The notes: generated by a model from the letters alone, not told the origin. A stretch of DNA of 64,000 nt from Dolichospermum sp046070105 (GCA_046070105.1 JBJUHT010000139.1:3076-67075), one strand, 5' to 3'. Numbered from the stretch's first letter, positions 18,443 to 28,417 are shown. Made by a program: numbers and translations.

Positions 18443-18976
18443 TTACTTATCTTGTAAACGAATATCAATTACAGAGGCATTAAAATTGTAGTTAAAACCT
18501 TCCAACTCAAAAGTCATACCGATTTTCACCTTATTATTACCTAGAACAGGTCCATCCTTAGTGACTGTAGCCTTGTCTTGTAAAGTTAGGATAAAATCCG
18601 TGCTAAAATTATTTTTGCGAGGGTCTGGTAATTCCTTGACAGAACCGTCTGGTTGGGGGATAGTAAGCATTCTATCTAACTCTTTAATGGATTTAATCCC
18701 AATTTGTCCATAGGGTTGATTGCGGATAATTACATTAGTTTTACCACCATTTGTGAATCCTTGTTTAAATAATTGTTCAGGGTCACGAACATTGAGGCCG
18801 CGTACTACTAAATCTACCTCAATTGGTACTGTTTTTGCACCCACTTGAGCCACAGAACCGGAAGTACCAGGAAAAATAAAAATACCTACTATCACTAGTA
18901 AAATTACTAATGCAGCACCTAAGTCTAGGAGATTGATTTTACCAAACAAGCGACCTTTGGAATCTAAAATAGCCAT
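18443..18976 (-). CDS. DUF4330 family membrane-anchored protein
   Basis: 177 residues from ATG at 18976 (MAILDSKGRLFGKINLLD); a longer frame to 19063 adds an unlikely N-terminus. One membrane helix (ALVILLVIVGIFIFPG) near residues 17-33 is followed by a periplasmic beta-rich domain (VPIEVDLVVRGL, GQIGIKSIKELDR, FILTLQDKA). This is DUF4330, found widely in cyanobacteria. No enzymatic motif. Role unknown. Confidence 0.82.
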   Translation of the reverse strand: MAILDSKGRLFGKINLLDLGAALVILLVIVGIFIFPGTSGSVAQVGAKTVPIEVDLVVRGLNVRDPEQLFKQGFTNGGKTNVIIRNQPYGQIGIKSIKELDRMLTIPQPDGSVKELPDPRKNNFSTDFILTLQDKATVTKDGPVLGNNKVKIGMTFELEGFNYNFNASVIDIRLQDK

Positions 18977-19130
18977 AACCAGTTTTGGATAAATTTCAGT
19001 TAAGTTTTCAGCTAGGTAATTGATTGTACTAAGACTAAGAAGTTTTTTGCAAATGATCCACAATCTTGATCACTGAATCGCAATTGATAGTAGATTAAGT
19101 GTTATAGTTATGGAATAGTTTAGCATAATT

Positions 19131-19231
19131 GTAAGTAGGTGAACGGAAAAAACCGCAATATGTAACGAAAAGTAAAGTTGCCCAAAACCTTTTCCCTTTT
19201 CGCTGTTCCCTAAGTGGAAAATGCAACTTAC
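19131..19231. repeat. Dispersed repeat, family B (second copy)
   Basis: GTAAGTAGGTGAACGGAAAA followed by GTAACGAAAAGTAAAGTTGC matches the copy at 775-888 over about 65 bp. The right end reads AACTTACTAACC. It lies between the divergent DUF4330 and M48 protease genes, so it may sit among their promoters. Confidence 0.65.
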
Positions 19232-19290
19232 TAACCGGAAAATTCGTCCTCTGATTTTAAGTTTTGGTACAAATTTCATTTAACTAGATT

Positions 19291-20145
19291 ATGATTAACT
19301 GGCAAGGACTTGGGAATAACTACCGTTTATGGCAAAAACGCTGTTTATATCCGTTGATTTCTGTAATTGTGGCTTTATCTGTGTCTGTGATTACACCATT
19401 ACCAAGTAAAGCCATAGATTTATTACCGCTTTTATTTCAAGGGGTACAGATACTCAACTTATCTAATATATCTGATCGTCAGGAAGTTAATCTTGGTCAG
19501 GAGATGAATCAGCAATTACAGCAAGAAGTAAAAATTTCTAATAATTCAGAATTAAATAACTATATTAACCAAGTAGGTAGACAGTTAGCCGCTAATAGCG
19601 ATCGCCCAAATATCCCTTATACTTTTCAAGTAGTCGAAGATGCTGCTATTAATGCTTTTGCGACTACTGGTGGTTTTATTTATGTGCATACAGGTTTATT
19701 AAAAGCCGCAGATAATGAAGCGGAATTAGCTAGTGTATTAGCGCATGAAATGGGTCACATTGAAGGTAAACACTTAATTAAACAAATCCGACAACAAGCC
19801 ATTACCAGTGGTGTGGCTACCCTAGCAGGTTTAGACAAAAATAAAGCCGTAGGTATTGGTGTAAAACTCGCATTAAATCTCCCTCGAAGTCGCAAAGACG
19901 AATTTGATGCTGATAAAAGAGGACTAGCGAACATCAGCCGCACTGGTTATGCTCAATCAGCTATGATTTCTTTTATGAGAAAGTTACAGAGTAGTAGTTC
20001 CGTACCTGCGTTTTTAAGTACACACCCAGCCACAAGTGATCGTATTATCTCTCTTGAGCGTCAGATTAATAAGCAACCAAGTAATCAAAATAAGGGTTTG
20101 GATAATTTGGTCTATCAATCTAAAATTAGAGCATTTTTGCGGTAA
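19291..20145 (+). CDS. M48 family zinc metalloprotease
   Basis: 284 residues. An N-terminal hydrophobic stretch (21-38) acts as signal peptide or anchor. The peptidase domain holds HEMGH (H152, E153, H156) and the distal glutamate E204 in DEFDADKRG, plus FATTGGFIYVHTGLL as in BepA/YfgC- and OMA1-like enzymes. Probably periplasmic or envelope quality control. No TPR domain follows, so it is the short form. The start ATG is preceded by an AT-rich leader without a strong ribosome binding site. Confidence 0.9.
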   Translation: MINWQGLGNNYRLWQKRCLYPLISVIVALSVSVITPLPSKAIDLLPLLFQGVQILNLSNISDRQEVNLGQEMNQQLQQEVKISNNSELNNYINQVGRQLAANSDRPNIPYTFQVVEDAAINAFATTGGFIYVHTGLLKAADNEAELASVLAHEMGHIEGKHLIKQIRQQAITSGVATLAGLDKNKAVGIGVKLALNLPRSRKDEFDADKRGLANISRTGYAQSAMISFMRKLQSSSSVPAFLSTHPATSDRIISLERQINKQPSNQNKGLDNLVYQSKIRAFLR

Positions 20146-20165
20146 AGAGGCTCAAACGAGGCTCA

Positions 20166-20918
20166 TTATCTATAACGACGACTACCTACTAATTCCCTTG
20201 GTTCAATGATTGTAATTGCGTCTTGCCATGGTAGAGTACGTACTGAGTGACTAAACACATTAGCCTGATAAACCAACTTATTTGTGATATCTAGTCCAGT
20301 TAACCAACCACTACAGGGGTGATAAGCACCAGTATCAATATCTATCCACCCCTGTCCTTGGGCTAAATTACCAGGAACAACACCAGGTAAGGTAAAAGTT
20401 ATAGTATGACCGGCGACAATTGTTTTATCTGGAAAATATGGTTGAGTCATACTGTGAAACTCTCCTCTTATCCAGCAGAGATCATTAAGTGTTTGTTCCG
20501 ATAGGGTTTTGTAAGGATCAACACCTGCATGAGTTAACCAAAAATCTCCCAAATCCAGATATGTGGGTAAACTTTCAAACCAATCTATATCTGCTTGGGG
20601 AATTTTCCCAGACCGATAACTAGCAACTGTCGCTTGTCCTCCATTATATAACCATCCTTGCATACTGGCTGACCGAGTATTTTTACCAGTCATTATCTCT
20701 AATAACATCTGCTCATGATTACCTAGTAAACAAGGGTAATCATTTTCTTTAACAAACTTTACTACCTCCGCACTTTGCGGACCACGATCAATTAAATCTC
20801 CCAAAAAATATAGTTGATCCGTTGATGCGGGTTCTATTTGCTTCAACAGTAACATCAAACCTTGATAGTGTCCATGTACATCACCGATAATAACCCGACG
20901 CTGACTAATTTCGCTCAT
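20166..20918 (-). CDS. PrpA-like metallophosphoesterase (Ser/Thr phosphatase type)
   Basis: 250-residue calcineurin-like phosphatase. Metal motifs are GDVHG (12-16), GDLIDRG (40-46), GNHE (66-69), HAGVDP, and GHT near 180. This is the bacterial PrpA/ApaH-like arrangement acting on phosphoproteins or dinucleotides. A final DIDTGAY motif, typical of PrpA, is present. The ATG at 20918 fits. It is convergent with the M48 gene, with 20 bp between stops. Confidence 0.88.
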   Translation of the reverse strand: MSEISQRRVIIGDVHGHYQGLMLLLKQIEPASTDQLYFLGDLIDRGPQSAEVVKFVKENDYPCLLGNHEQMLLEIMTGKNTRSASMQGWLYNGGQATVASYRSGKIPQADIDWFESLPTYLDLGDFWLTHAGVDPYKTLSEQTLNDLCWIRGEFHSMTQPYFPDKTIVAGHTITFTLPGVVPGNLAQGQGWIDIDTGAYHPCSGWLTGLDITNKLVYQANVFSHSVRTLPWQDAITIIEPRELVGSRRYR

Positions 20919-21000
20919 TTGTTTCTAACTTAAATAAATTAAATAGTTATTTTAAATACAACTTTCGTAATTTAATTTCCAGGAAAACAGTTTTACCCGT

Positions 21001-21801
21001 TTATTTTTCCTCATGCTGCAATAACCACAAACCAGTGTAAGTCATTCCCGAATCATCTGGTTGCACCAACAAAAAATGTAAGCCCTGACTTAGCTGTTTG
21101 CGCTCTTCATATAGCTTTCCTGCCGCGCTAACTTCGTTATCTGCAAAAGTTGCTAAAATCCATCTATCTGCCAAACCAGCTTCTAAAATCAAACCATCAG
21201 GTGTACCATGGATATAGTTTAAGGAAACAGGATTGCTTTTGTGTAACCAACGTGCTAAACTCATAGAGTGTCTGCCACCATAGATAATCACACCTGGTAT
21301 AGGAACTGTAGAAGCCAAACCTAGATTTATCGCTTTCAGAAATTCTGGTATTTGTAAAATAGGGATTGGCCGTTCTCTAAACTCATCTAGAATATCACCA
21401 GACAGAATTGTCGCCAAACGCCATTTTTCCCCCCAGAGATTTTCTGGTAATGGTATTGGTGGTAGTTTATCCACAATGACAGGATATTGCTTTAATGCTA
21501 ACCACTGTTTTAAAGCCAAAGTTCTCCGAGTAGCTTCAACCTTGATACCTAAATTATTGCCCGCAGTTTCTATTAAACTTAAAGACTGGGGACGAAATAC
21601 CTGAATAATATCTGGCAGATTTTCCCTAGCTGCTAATTGTAATTGTTGAGTAACCCAAGTAGAATTAGCTTGTGATTGGGGACAACTCGCTACATACTCA
21701 AAACTGCGAGTTTGATCACAAATCAACAATTCCCATAATATCTCCTCTTTAGCATTTTGTAGCGGAATACGATAAAAATCAGCCTGCCAAATCAAACCCA
21801 T
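21001..21801 (-). CDS. Tab2/Atab2-like RNA-binding protein (DUF1092)
   Basis: 266 residues. IWQADFYRIPL at the start, the QVFRPQSLSLIE stretch and the closing LHFLLVQPDDSGMTYTGLWLLQ are DUF1092 signatures. The plastid homologues Tab2/ATAB2 bind the psaB leader and help translate photosystem I subunits, so a related role in thylakoid protein synthesis is plausible. Soluble, no transmembrane segment. The ATG at 21801 begins MGLIWQADFY as in relatives. It lies downstream of the CCA enzyme on the same strand. Confidence 0.85.
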   Translation of the reverse strand: MGLIWQADFYRIPLQNAKEEILWELLICDQTRSFEYVASCPQSQANSTWVTQQLQLAARENLPDIIQVFRPQSLSLIETAGNNLGIKVEATRRTLALKQWLALKQYPVIVDKLPPIPLPENLWGEKWRLATILSGDILDEFRERPIPILQIPEFLKAINLGLASTVPIPGVIIYGGRHSMSLARWLHKSNPVSLNYIHGTPDGLILEAGLADRWILATFADNEVSAAGKLYEERKQLSQGLHFLLVQPDDSGMTYTGLWLLQHEEK

Positions 21802-21853
21802 TCTTTACCCCATGCAAATTAAACGAATCAAAGAAGAATTTATCAAATTTAGT

Positions 21854-23131
21854 TTAAACCCGAACTAAAGATTTTACCAACTCTATAGCTGCTGTTGCTG
21901 TAGAAATTTTTCCTTCAGCTTGAGCAACACCAACTTCTGTTAATAATTCCCCTACCAGTGGTGAAGGGGGAATTTCCAACTCTGTCATAATTTCCTTACC
22001 AGTGAGTAAAGGAAGAGGATGTGCAACCGCGTCATTCGGGTTAAGATAACGTTTGATTAAAGGTTCATAAGTAACAAACATACTTTCTGCAAACGTACCC
22101 TGATCTATAATATCATTTGCTAAGGCTAATACTAACACAGCCGGAAACAAAATTCCCATTTCCCGAAAGAGAAAATACTGTTTCCGCAAAGACATATTTT
22201 CCGCTTTTATTTCTGAAAATAATCTTAATGCGGTTGTTACTGCGCGAATTTCCGCTCGACTGTAGGTAAGTTTTTGTAATTCTATTTCAGCGGTTTCTGG
22301 GTTTGAATGAACAAGACAAGCAAGTTTAGCAATACTTAACCAAGAAGTTTTGACAGTATTACGAACATAATTAGTTAACTCTTGTCCTAACCTCTCCCAT
22401 TTTTGACTAATTAAATCAGATGCTTGATCAATCGCATTTAATTTAATAAAACTTTTATCAGTCGCATTTTTAAATAAATGGGTCAAAACACCGTCTTTCC
22501 AAGCCGTATTTAACCAAAATGTTCCCTGACCACTGACCAGTAGATAACCGATTTCTACCCGTACTCTTTCCGCTGCTACTTGGTTAATACTTGTTGCAAA
22601 GCGGCGAATAGTATCCTGAGTAACTGGTTCAATAGTAAAATCAAGTTGAGCAGCTTGACGATAAGCCCGCATTAACCGCAAAGGATCATTTTGGAGATTG
22701 ACAGGTGATATCATACGTAAGATACCAGATTCTATGTCTTTAGAACCTGTAAAAGGATCAATAATTTCTTGTGTATGGGGATTAAAAGCGATCGCATTAA
22801 TAGTAAAATCTCGCCTATATAAATCAGTAATGAGACTTTCCCCCTCCTGTTGAGCAAAATCAACCGTAGCTCGTGGAAACACGACACGCGCAATTTGTCT
22901 TTCAGCGTCAAGTAAGACAAACCCAGCTTGATAACGTTGAGCAATCTTTTTTGCCACCTGCACTGCATTTAATGGGATAATGAAATCCAAATCCATATAT
23001 TCCCGTATTCTACCCAAAATCCCATCACGAACTGCACCACCGACCATATAAACAGGTTGTGGTAGATATTCCAGACTAAAAGGCCAATTTTCAGGAGATA
23101 GACGAGAAGTAACTAATGCGGATATTGTCAT
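21854..23131 (-). CDS. cca: CCA-adding enzyme / tRNA nucleotidyltransferase
   Basis: Class II nucleotidyltransferase of about 425 aa that builds or repairs the tRNA 3' CCA end. Visible motifs are GGAVRD, the DLDF metal pair shortly after it, RRDFTINAIA with DPFTG, and DPLRLMRAYRQAAQLDF. Cyanobacteria may split C and A addition between two enzymes, so this could be the A-adding or C-adding type. ATG at 23131 is preferred over an upstream TTG at 23140. Confidence 0.88.
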   Translation of the reverse strand: MTISALVTSRLSPENWPFSLEYLPQPVYMVGGAVRDGILGRIREYMDLDFIIPLNAVQVAKKIAQRYQAGFVLLDAERQIARVVFPRATVDFAQQEGESLITDLYRRDFTINAIAFNPHTQEIIDPFTGSKDIESGILRMISPVNLQNDPLRLMRAYRQAAQLDFTIEPVTQDTIRRFATSINQVAAERVRVEIGYLLVSGQGTFWLNTAWKDGVLTHLFKNATDKSFIKLNAIDQASDLISQKWERLGQELTNYVRNTVKTSWLSIAKLACLVHSNPETAEIELQKLTYSRAEIRAVTTALRLFSEIKAENMSLRKQYFLFREMGILFPAVLVLALANDIIDQGTFAESMFVTYEPLIKRYLNPNDAVAHPLPLLTGKEIMTELEIPPSPLVGELLTEVGVAQAEGKISTATAAIELVKSLVRV

Positions 23132-23211
23132 CAAAATCAACCCAATAACTAATGCTGATTATTTTGGCATGAGGTATATTAATTATAAAGGTTTTGAGAG
23201 TTGGTTCTAAT

Positions 23212-23460
23212 ATGTGTATTTGCGTGAATTGCCACTATGTAGACCGCTGTGTTACTTACAACGCTGTAGAAACCCAGCACCAACAGTTACACCTGACGGA
23301 GACACCAGATTTTGATCCTCACGAACCCACCATTAATGTTAATATTCGCACACAAGGCGAGATAATTGAAATGGAATGGGATGTTGTTGGTTGTCTTAGT
23401 TTCCAAACTGAAATGGGTAAATGGTCTAAATTACGTCCTGGTGAGTTAGTCCCCACTTAA
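23212..23460 (+). CDS. ycf34: Ycf34 family protein
   Basis: 82 residues beginning MCICVNCHYVDRCVTY, the invariant Ycf34 opening with four cysteines (C2, C4, C7, C13) that can bind an iron-sulfur cluster or metal. Conserved in cyanobacteria and red-lineage plastids; linked to photosynthetic electron flow in Synechocystis. The annotated start is set at the ATG of MCIC; a longer frame begins at 23194 but is not supported by the family. Confidence 0.9.
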   Translation: MCICVNCHYVDRCVTYNAVETQHQQLHLTETPDFDPHEPTINVNIRTQGEIIEMEWDVVGCLSFQTEMGKWSKLRPGELVPT

Positions 23461-23603
23461 ATATTTCCGGTTTGGGACTTTGGTGAATTAAAGCATGATT
23501 TCTCACGCAGAGGCATCCAGACGCGGAGAGTAGGAGTTTGATAAAGGAGGAAACAATTTAAAATGTCCCCCCCTAGTTATGACCCAAACTATTTTAGTCT
23601 TAT

Positions 23604-24608
23604 TTAGACTCCAACAGCTAGTTCTGCCTCTTTGGCTGTTAAACGTTCATAAGCAGCACGCATTTTCAAACCTGTCAATACTTGGAATAAACCAGTACCA
23701 TTGTTAGAACCGGGGTATTCGCGGTGTTGCAGTAATAAATGAGTCATCTCACCTTGATACTTGGTGGAGGTTTTGCTTAAATGGGTCTCAATGTAAATTA
23801 CTTCATCAAGGTTGTCAAATTGACCGTCTACTTCTAAAACTGAGACGTAACGACCATAGTAAACATCAAAACCATAGTACAGTTGCATACCTGGGTAAGA
23901 ACAGGTTAGTTTACGTCCGCAAGGAGTCCACTGAATTGTTGAACCTTCGTCAAATAGGTAACTTGGTTCAAAGCCTTCTTTTCCTTCCCGTTGTAACATC
24001 CGTACCCGTAACACCTTACGTTCTGTATCGTTTTTAATCAAGTTTGTGGGTAATACTTGTAGAACCACGTCCGCAAATTCTCTTTGTGGCTCGATAAATT
24101 TTTCAAAATCAGGTTTCCGAGAATTAATTTGCGCGAGAACATCTTCGTAGCGGTGGCCTCTTTCAGCCATATCCCGTTGAATTTTCCAGGCGATTTTGAC
24201 TTCATCACTGATATCAAAATAAACACTGAAATCCAATAGTTCTCTGACCCGTTCATCATATAAAGGATGCAGCCCTTCCACTACGATAACATGGTTTGGC
24301 TTAATTATTTCTGGTGGGTCAATATTGCCTGTTTCGTGGTTATAAATAGGCTTATTAATTGTTTGACCCTCTTTAAGAGCTTTAATTTGCTCATACATCA
24401 AGTCAAAATTATTTGCTCTTGGGTCAAGGGCAGTTATGCCTGTTTCTTTACGCTGTTTCCGATCTAAGCAATGATAGTCATCTAAGCAGATAACTGTCAT
24501 AAATTCTTCACCAAATAAATCAATTAAGCGACGTAAGAACGTAGATTTACCACATCCAGAGTCTCCTGCCACTCCAATTAATACCACACGTTCCGGCTTA
24601 CTTGTCAT
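23604..24608 (-). CDS. prk: Phosphoribulokinase
   Basis: Calvin-cycle enzyme making ribulose-1,5-bisphosphate from ribulose-5-phosphate and ATP. P-loop GVAGDSGCGKST (12-23) contains C19, and C41 follows in ICLDDYHC; this C19/C41 pair is the thioredoxin-regulated disulfide that, with CP12 and GAPDH, turns the enzyme off in the dark. EGLHPLYDERV and the C-terminal QREGKEGFEPSYLFDEG are typical. 334 aa is normal. The upstream 800-bp region is shared with petH, which is transcribed the other way. Confidence 0.97.
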   Translation of the reverse strand: MTSKPERVVLIGVAGDSGCGKSTFLRRLIDLFGEEFMTVICLDDYHCLDRKQRKETGITALDPRANNFDLMYEQIKALKEGQTINKPIYNHETGNIDPPEIIKPNHVIVVEGLHPLYDERVRELLDFSVYFDISDEVKIAWKIQRDMAERGHRYEDVLAQINSRKPDFEKFIEPQREFADVVLQVLPTNLIKNDTERKVLRVRMLQREGKEGFEPSYLFDEGSTIQWTPCGRKLTCSYPGMQLYYGFDVYYGRYVSVLEVDGQFDNLDEVIYIETHLSKTSTKYQGEMTHLLLQHREYPGSNNGTGLFQVLTGLKMRAAYERLTAKEAELAVGV

Positions 24609-25415
24609 AAATCCTCTCTAAAATTAAACTAAATGTCAATCAAGAATTTTTCTCACAACAGATTTTGAATGTAGGGATTTACACCAATGGTACACTCCCA
24701 GATTCTGGCTATCCAGGATAATAATGAATTTCTTTCAACGGATAACGTGTAAAATAATGGCAGTTACTCGTCTGAATGAGCCTAATTTTATCCTTGGTAA
24801 GTATTTAATCTTAGTGTTGCACTAGATTTTAACAGAAGGGAGTGTACTCGCACAAGATTTACCTTGAGAAAGAATCTAGTTCCCTGAGCAGTTGTCTACC
24901 TAATATTTTGCCACAGATGATACAATTTTTTTGAGGACTTAATTCAGAAACGAAAAAAATCTCTATAAATTTATAATCATGAAGTATGTGAACACTGTCA
25001 TGGTAAGATAGGATCAGTGGTTTTGGGGGAATATCCAAGCAAAGTTATAATGTATGCCTTAGGGACATTTTAACAAATGCAGGGGCTTGTCCTCATAGCC
25101 GGGGTTTTTGCGGTATCAAGATGCTGTAAAATGTTTTTGATCAACCTAAAACTATATAGTTCGAGAAAAAAAGATTAAAGTGATTCACTATTAACATTCT
25201 CGCCCGGACTTATCCTCTAACTTAGAAGGTGAACAGGTGTGTTTTTTGCCATGCCTACTGGTCTTGGGCGAGTGTGAGCCGGCATCATAATTTATGATGT
25301 CGTTTTCCCATCTGGGCAGTTTTGTGATCCGAAAATCCGGTAAACTAAAGCTTGCATAAGGATGGGAATGATGTTTTTGATAAACGGTTAAGTAAATATC
25401 GGAGTAGTAGAAGGA
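24609..25415. promoter_or_regulatory. Divergent prk/petH control region with structured petH leader
   Basis: 807 bp with no credible gene, between two photosynthesis genes. The right part looks like a folded 5' leader for petH: CTCGCCC (25199-25205) can pair with GGGCGAG (25266-25272), and CATCATAATTTATGATG just after it is a near-perfect hairpin. Long petH leaders are known in cyanobacteria and influence which FNR isoform is made. No known riboswitch consensus was recognised. Confidence 0.5.
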
Positions 25416-26741
25416 ATGTACAATCAAGGTGCTGTTGAGGGTGCTGCCAATATAGAGTCAGGTAGCCGTGTCTTCGTTTACGAAGTGATAGGTCTGCGTC
25501 AGAGTGCAGAAACTAATCAAACCAACTACCCAATTCGTGAAAGTGGCAGTGTATTCATCAGAGTACCTTACAACCGCATGAATCAAGAAATGCGACGGAT
25601 CACTCGCTTAGGTGGTAAAATTGTTAGTATTCAACCTGTGACAGCTTTACAGCAATTCGGTCGTCAAATGAAAACAGATGATCTAATAGCTAATACAGAG
25701 GTAAAAGCTGAAGTGAATGCTAATCAAGAGGAACATGGTAAAGTCACACCTGTGATTAATTCTAGTGAGGCGAAAGGCTTTGCTAAATCACCGGCTAAGG
25801 AGAAAAAAGGCAACACCATGACTCAAGCAAAAGCAAAAAAAGATGCCCATGCTGACGTTCCTGTGAACATTTATCGTCCTAACGCTCCGTTTATTGGTAA
25901 GTGTATCTCTAATGAAACATTAGTGAAAGAGGGCGGAATCGGTATTGTTCAGCACCTCAAATTTGACATATCTACTGGTGATTTAAGGTATCTAGAAGGT
26001 CAAAGTATCGGTATTATCCCTCCGGGACTGGATAAAAACGGTAAACCTGAGAAACTGAGACTTTACTCGATAGCTTCCACTCGTCACGGTGATAATCTAG
26101 ATGACAAAACAATCTCCTTGTGTGTTCGTCAGCTAGAGTACAAGCATCCCGAAACTGGTGAAACAGTTTATGGTGTGTGTTCTACCTATCTGACTAAAAT
26201 CAAACCAGGTGATGATGTCAAAATCACAGGTCCTGTTGGGAAAGAAATGTTGTTGCCCGATGATCCAGAAGCTAATATAATCATGTTAGCAACGGGTACA
26301 GGTATTGCGCCGATGCGGACTTACTTGTGGCGGATGTTTAAGGATGCAGAAAGAAAAGCTAACCCAGAGTATCAATTTAAAGGATTTTCCTGGTTGTTAT
26401 TTGGTGTACCGACATCTCCCAATATTCTTTATAAAGAAGAATTGGAAGCAATGCAAGAGAAATATCCTGAGAACTTCCGTCTCACCTATGCTATCAGCCG
26501 GGAACAAAATAACCCCCAAGGTGGTAGAATGTACATCCAAGACCGTGTAGCGGAACACGCTGATGAATTGTGGCAATTGATTAAAAATTCCCAAACCCAC
26601 ACTTATATCTGTGGTTTGCGTGGTATGGAAGATGGCATTGATGCTGCTTTAAGCGCTGCGGCGGCCAAAGAAGGTGTAACCTGGAGTGATTACCAAAAAG
26701 ACCTGAAAAAAGCCCACCGCTGGCACGTAGAAACATACTAA
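25416..26741 (+). CDS. petH: Ferredoxin-NADP+ reductase, phycobilisome-linker form
   Basis: Flavoprotein passing electrons from ferredoxin to NADP+. 441 residues: an N-terminal CpcD-like linker domain (about 15-80: RVFVYEVIGL, FIRVPYNRM) that docks the enzyme on phycobilisomes, a spacer, then the FNR body with FAD-binding RLYSIAST, VCSTYL and NADP-binding ATGTGIAPMRTYLW, ending KKAHRWHVETY. An internal ATG at 25818 (MTQAKAK, residue 135), preceded by AAAAAGG, is placed to give the short respiratory isoform FNR-S, which in heterocysts is the relevant form. Confidence 0.97.
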   Translation: MYNQGAVEGAANIESGSRVFVYEVIGLRQSAETNQTNYPIRESGSVFIRVPYNRMNQEMRRITRLGGKIVSIQPVTALQQFGRQMKTDDLIANTEVKAEVNANQEEHGKVTPVINSSEAKGFAKSPAKEKKGNTMTQAKAKKDAHADVPVNIYRPNAPFIGKCISNETLVKEGGIGIVQHLKFDISTGDLRYLEGQSIGIIPPGLDKNGKPEKLRLYSIASTRHGDNLDDKTISLCVRQLEYKHPETGETVYGVCSTYLTKIKPGDDVKITGPVGKEMLLPDDPEANIIMLATGTGIAPMRTYLWRMFKDAERKANPEYQFKGFSWLLFGVPTSPNILYKEELEAMQEKYPENFRLTYAISREQNNPQGGRMYIQDRVAEHADELWQLIKNSQTHTYICGLRGMEDGIDAALSAAAAKEGVTWSDYQKDLKKAHRWHVETY

Positions 26742-26745
26742 TTTA

Positions 26746-26788
26746 GTCATTGGTCATTGGTCATTGGTTATTAGTCATTGGTCATTGG
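26746..26788. repeat. Short heptameric repeat GTCATTG
   Basis: Six units of GTCATTG or variant starting 5 bp after the petH stop. A further unit type of the heptamer repeats seen elsewhere in the window. Confidence 0.8.
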
Positions 26789-26881
26789 ACAATTAAAAGA
26801 AGATAATTAGTAGGTAGGGCTGATGCTCTGCCTACAATTGTTTTGTTATTCTCTAATAAAGTTAGTGTGGGTGCAAAATCT

Positions 26882-28171
26882 GTGACTGTGAAATTAGGAA
26901 TACTCGGATTAGGTACAGTAGGGACGGGCACAGTACAACTGTTACAAGACAAGCTAGGCCGTCACCCACTGTTACAGGAAATTAAAATATATCGAGTGGG
27001 GGTGCGATCGCTCACTAAACCTCGTGCTGTAGAATTATCTCCAGAGGTGATAACTACGGATTTAGAGTCAATTGTTAATGATCCAGCGGTGGATATAGTT
27101 GTAGAGTTAATGGGAGGATTAGAACCAGCAAGAACCCTGATACTGACAGCTATTAACAATGGTAAGCACGTTGTCACCGCTAACAAAGCCGTAATTTCTC
27201 GATTTGGCGCGGAAATATTTACTGCTGCGAATCAAGCTGGTGTCTATGTCATGCTAGAAGCGGCTGTTGGTGGTGGTATTCCGGTGGTTCAACCCTTAAA
27301 ACAGTCTTTAAGCGTTAACCGGATTAATGCTATCATGGGTATTGTCAATGGTACAACCAACTACATCCTCAGCCGGATGCAAACGGAAGGTAGTGATTTT
27401 AATGATGTTTTAGCAGATGCTCAGAGATTGGGTTATGCTGAAGCTGACCCCACTGCTGATGTTGATGGTTTAGATGCAGGAGATAAAATTGCTATTTTAG
27501 CATCTTTAGGGTTTGACGGACGAATTAATCGAGAAGATGTCCATTGCGAAGGAATTCGCCAAGTCACAAAAACAGATATTACCTATGCTGCTAAATTAGG
27601 GTTTGTAATTAAATTACTAGGTATAGCCCAACACTTAGATACAGATAATTCCCGACTTTCAGTTAGGGTTCATCCTACTTTAGTACCGCAAAACCATCCT
27701 TTAGCTAGTATTAATGGTGTCTATAACGCTATCCTTGTGGAAGGAGAACCCATGGGCCAGGTGATGTTATTCGGTCCTGGTGCTGGTGCTGGTGCTACAG
27801 CGAGTGCTGTATCATCTGATATATTAAGTCTGGTAGCTACCCTCAAAACTAATACAAATAAACTAAATCCTCTCCTAGCTTGTAGACATCAACATTACTC
27901 CCAAATTACGCCAATTTCTGAGTTAGTGACACGGTTTTACACGCGCTTTTTGAGTAAAGACCAAGCGGGAGTTATTGGGAAATTAGGGACTTGTTTTGGT
28001 AATTATGGAGTAAGTTTGGAATCAGTAGTCCAAACTGGTTTTCAGGGAGAACTCGCAGAAATTGTGGTTGTCACCCATGATGTCCGAGAAGGGGACTTTA
28101 GACAAGCTTTAGCAGAAATTCAAGCTATGGAATCTATAGACAGTATTCCTAGTGTATTACGAGTGCTGTGA
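26882..28171 (+). CDS. hom: Homoserine dehydrogenase
   Basis: NAD(P)-dependent reduction of aspartate semialdehyde to homoserine, branch point to threonine and methionine. About 429 aa. Rossmann motif GILGLGTVGTGT near the start, catalytic region AAVGGGIPVV, NGTTNYILSRM and the DPTADVDGLDAGDKIAILASL signature; a C-terminal ACT domain (about 350-429, AGVIGKLGTCFGNYGVS) allows threonine feedback. The start is uncertain: GTG at 26882 (MTVKLGILG) fits the family best, while GTG 26867 and TTG 26843 are also in frame. Confidence 0.93.
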   Translation: MTVKLGILGLGTVGTGTVQLLQDKLGRHPLLQEIKIYRVGVRSLTKPRAVELSPEVITTDLESIVNDPAVDIVVELMGGLEPARTLILTAINNGKHVVTANKAVISRFGAEIFTAANQAGVYVMLEAAVGGGIPVVQPLKQSLSVNRINAIMGIVNGTTNYILSRMQTEGSDFNDVLADAQRLGYAEADPTADVDGLDAGDKIAILASLGFDGRINREDVHCEGIRQVTKTDITYAAKLGFVIKLLGIAQHLDTDNSRLSVRVHPTLVPQNHPLASINGVYNAILVEGEPMGQVMLFGPGAGAGATASAVSSDILSLVATLKTNTNKLNPLLACRHQHYSQITPISELVTRFYTRFLSKDQAGVIGKLGTCFGNYGVSLESVVQTGFQGELAEIVVVTHDVREGDFRQALAEIQAMESIDSIPSVLRVL

Positions 28172-28314
28172 AAAAGAAAACGGAAACTTGTATATCCCAA
28201 CAATATCCCAACAAAGTAACAAACCAGTAGGGTGGGTTAGCACGGCGTAACCCGCCATTATCCCTTAAATTTAGGTTAGTTTGATGTTGGGTTTTCTCAA
28301 ACCAACCTACTACT

Positions 28315-28417
28315 AACACACCCTACTCTTAAATAATTTAAGATAGTTCTTCCTTATCAAGATAATCATAACATTTTTAAAATCCTTTGTCAACACCAAA
28401 AATCAAATTTTTCGCGC
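28315..28417. repeat. Direct repeat copy 1 (about 100 bp)
   Basis: ACACCCTACTCTTAA, then ATAGTTCTTCCTTATCAAGA, then CATTTTTAAAATCCTTTGTC and CAAATTTTTCGCG. Repeated almost identically at 28676-28772, about 360 bp further on, flanking a family A element. Confidence 0.85.

Noticed and set aside
25191..25427. Minus-strand ORF across the petH leader, and a riboswitch there
   Set aside because: The ORF has no family likeness. The leader lacks conserved cores of riboswitch classes I know, so only a structured leader is claimed.
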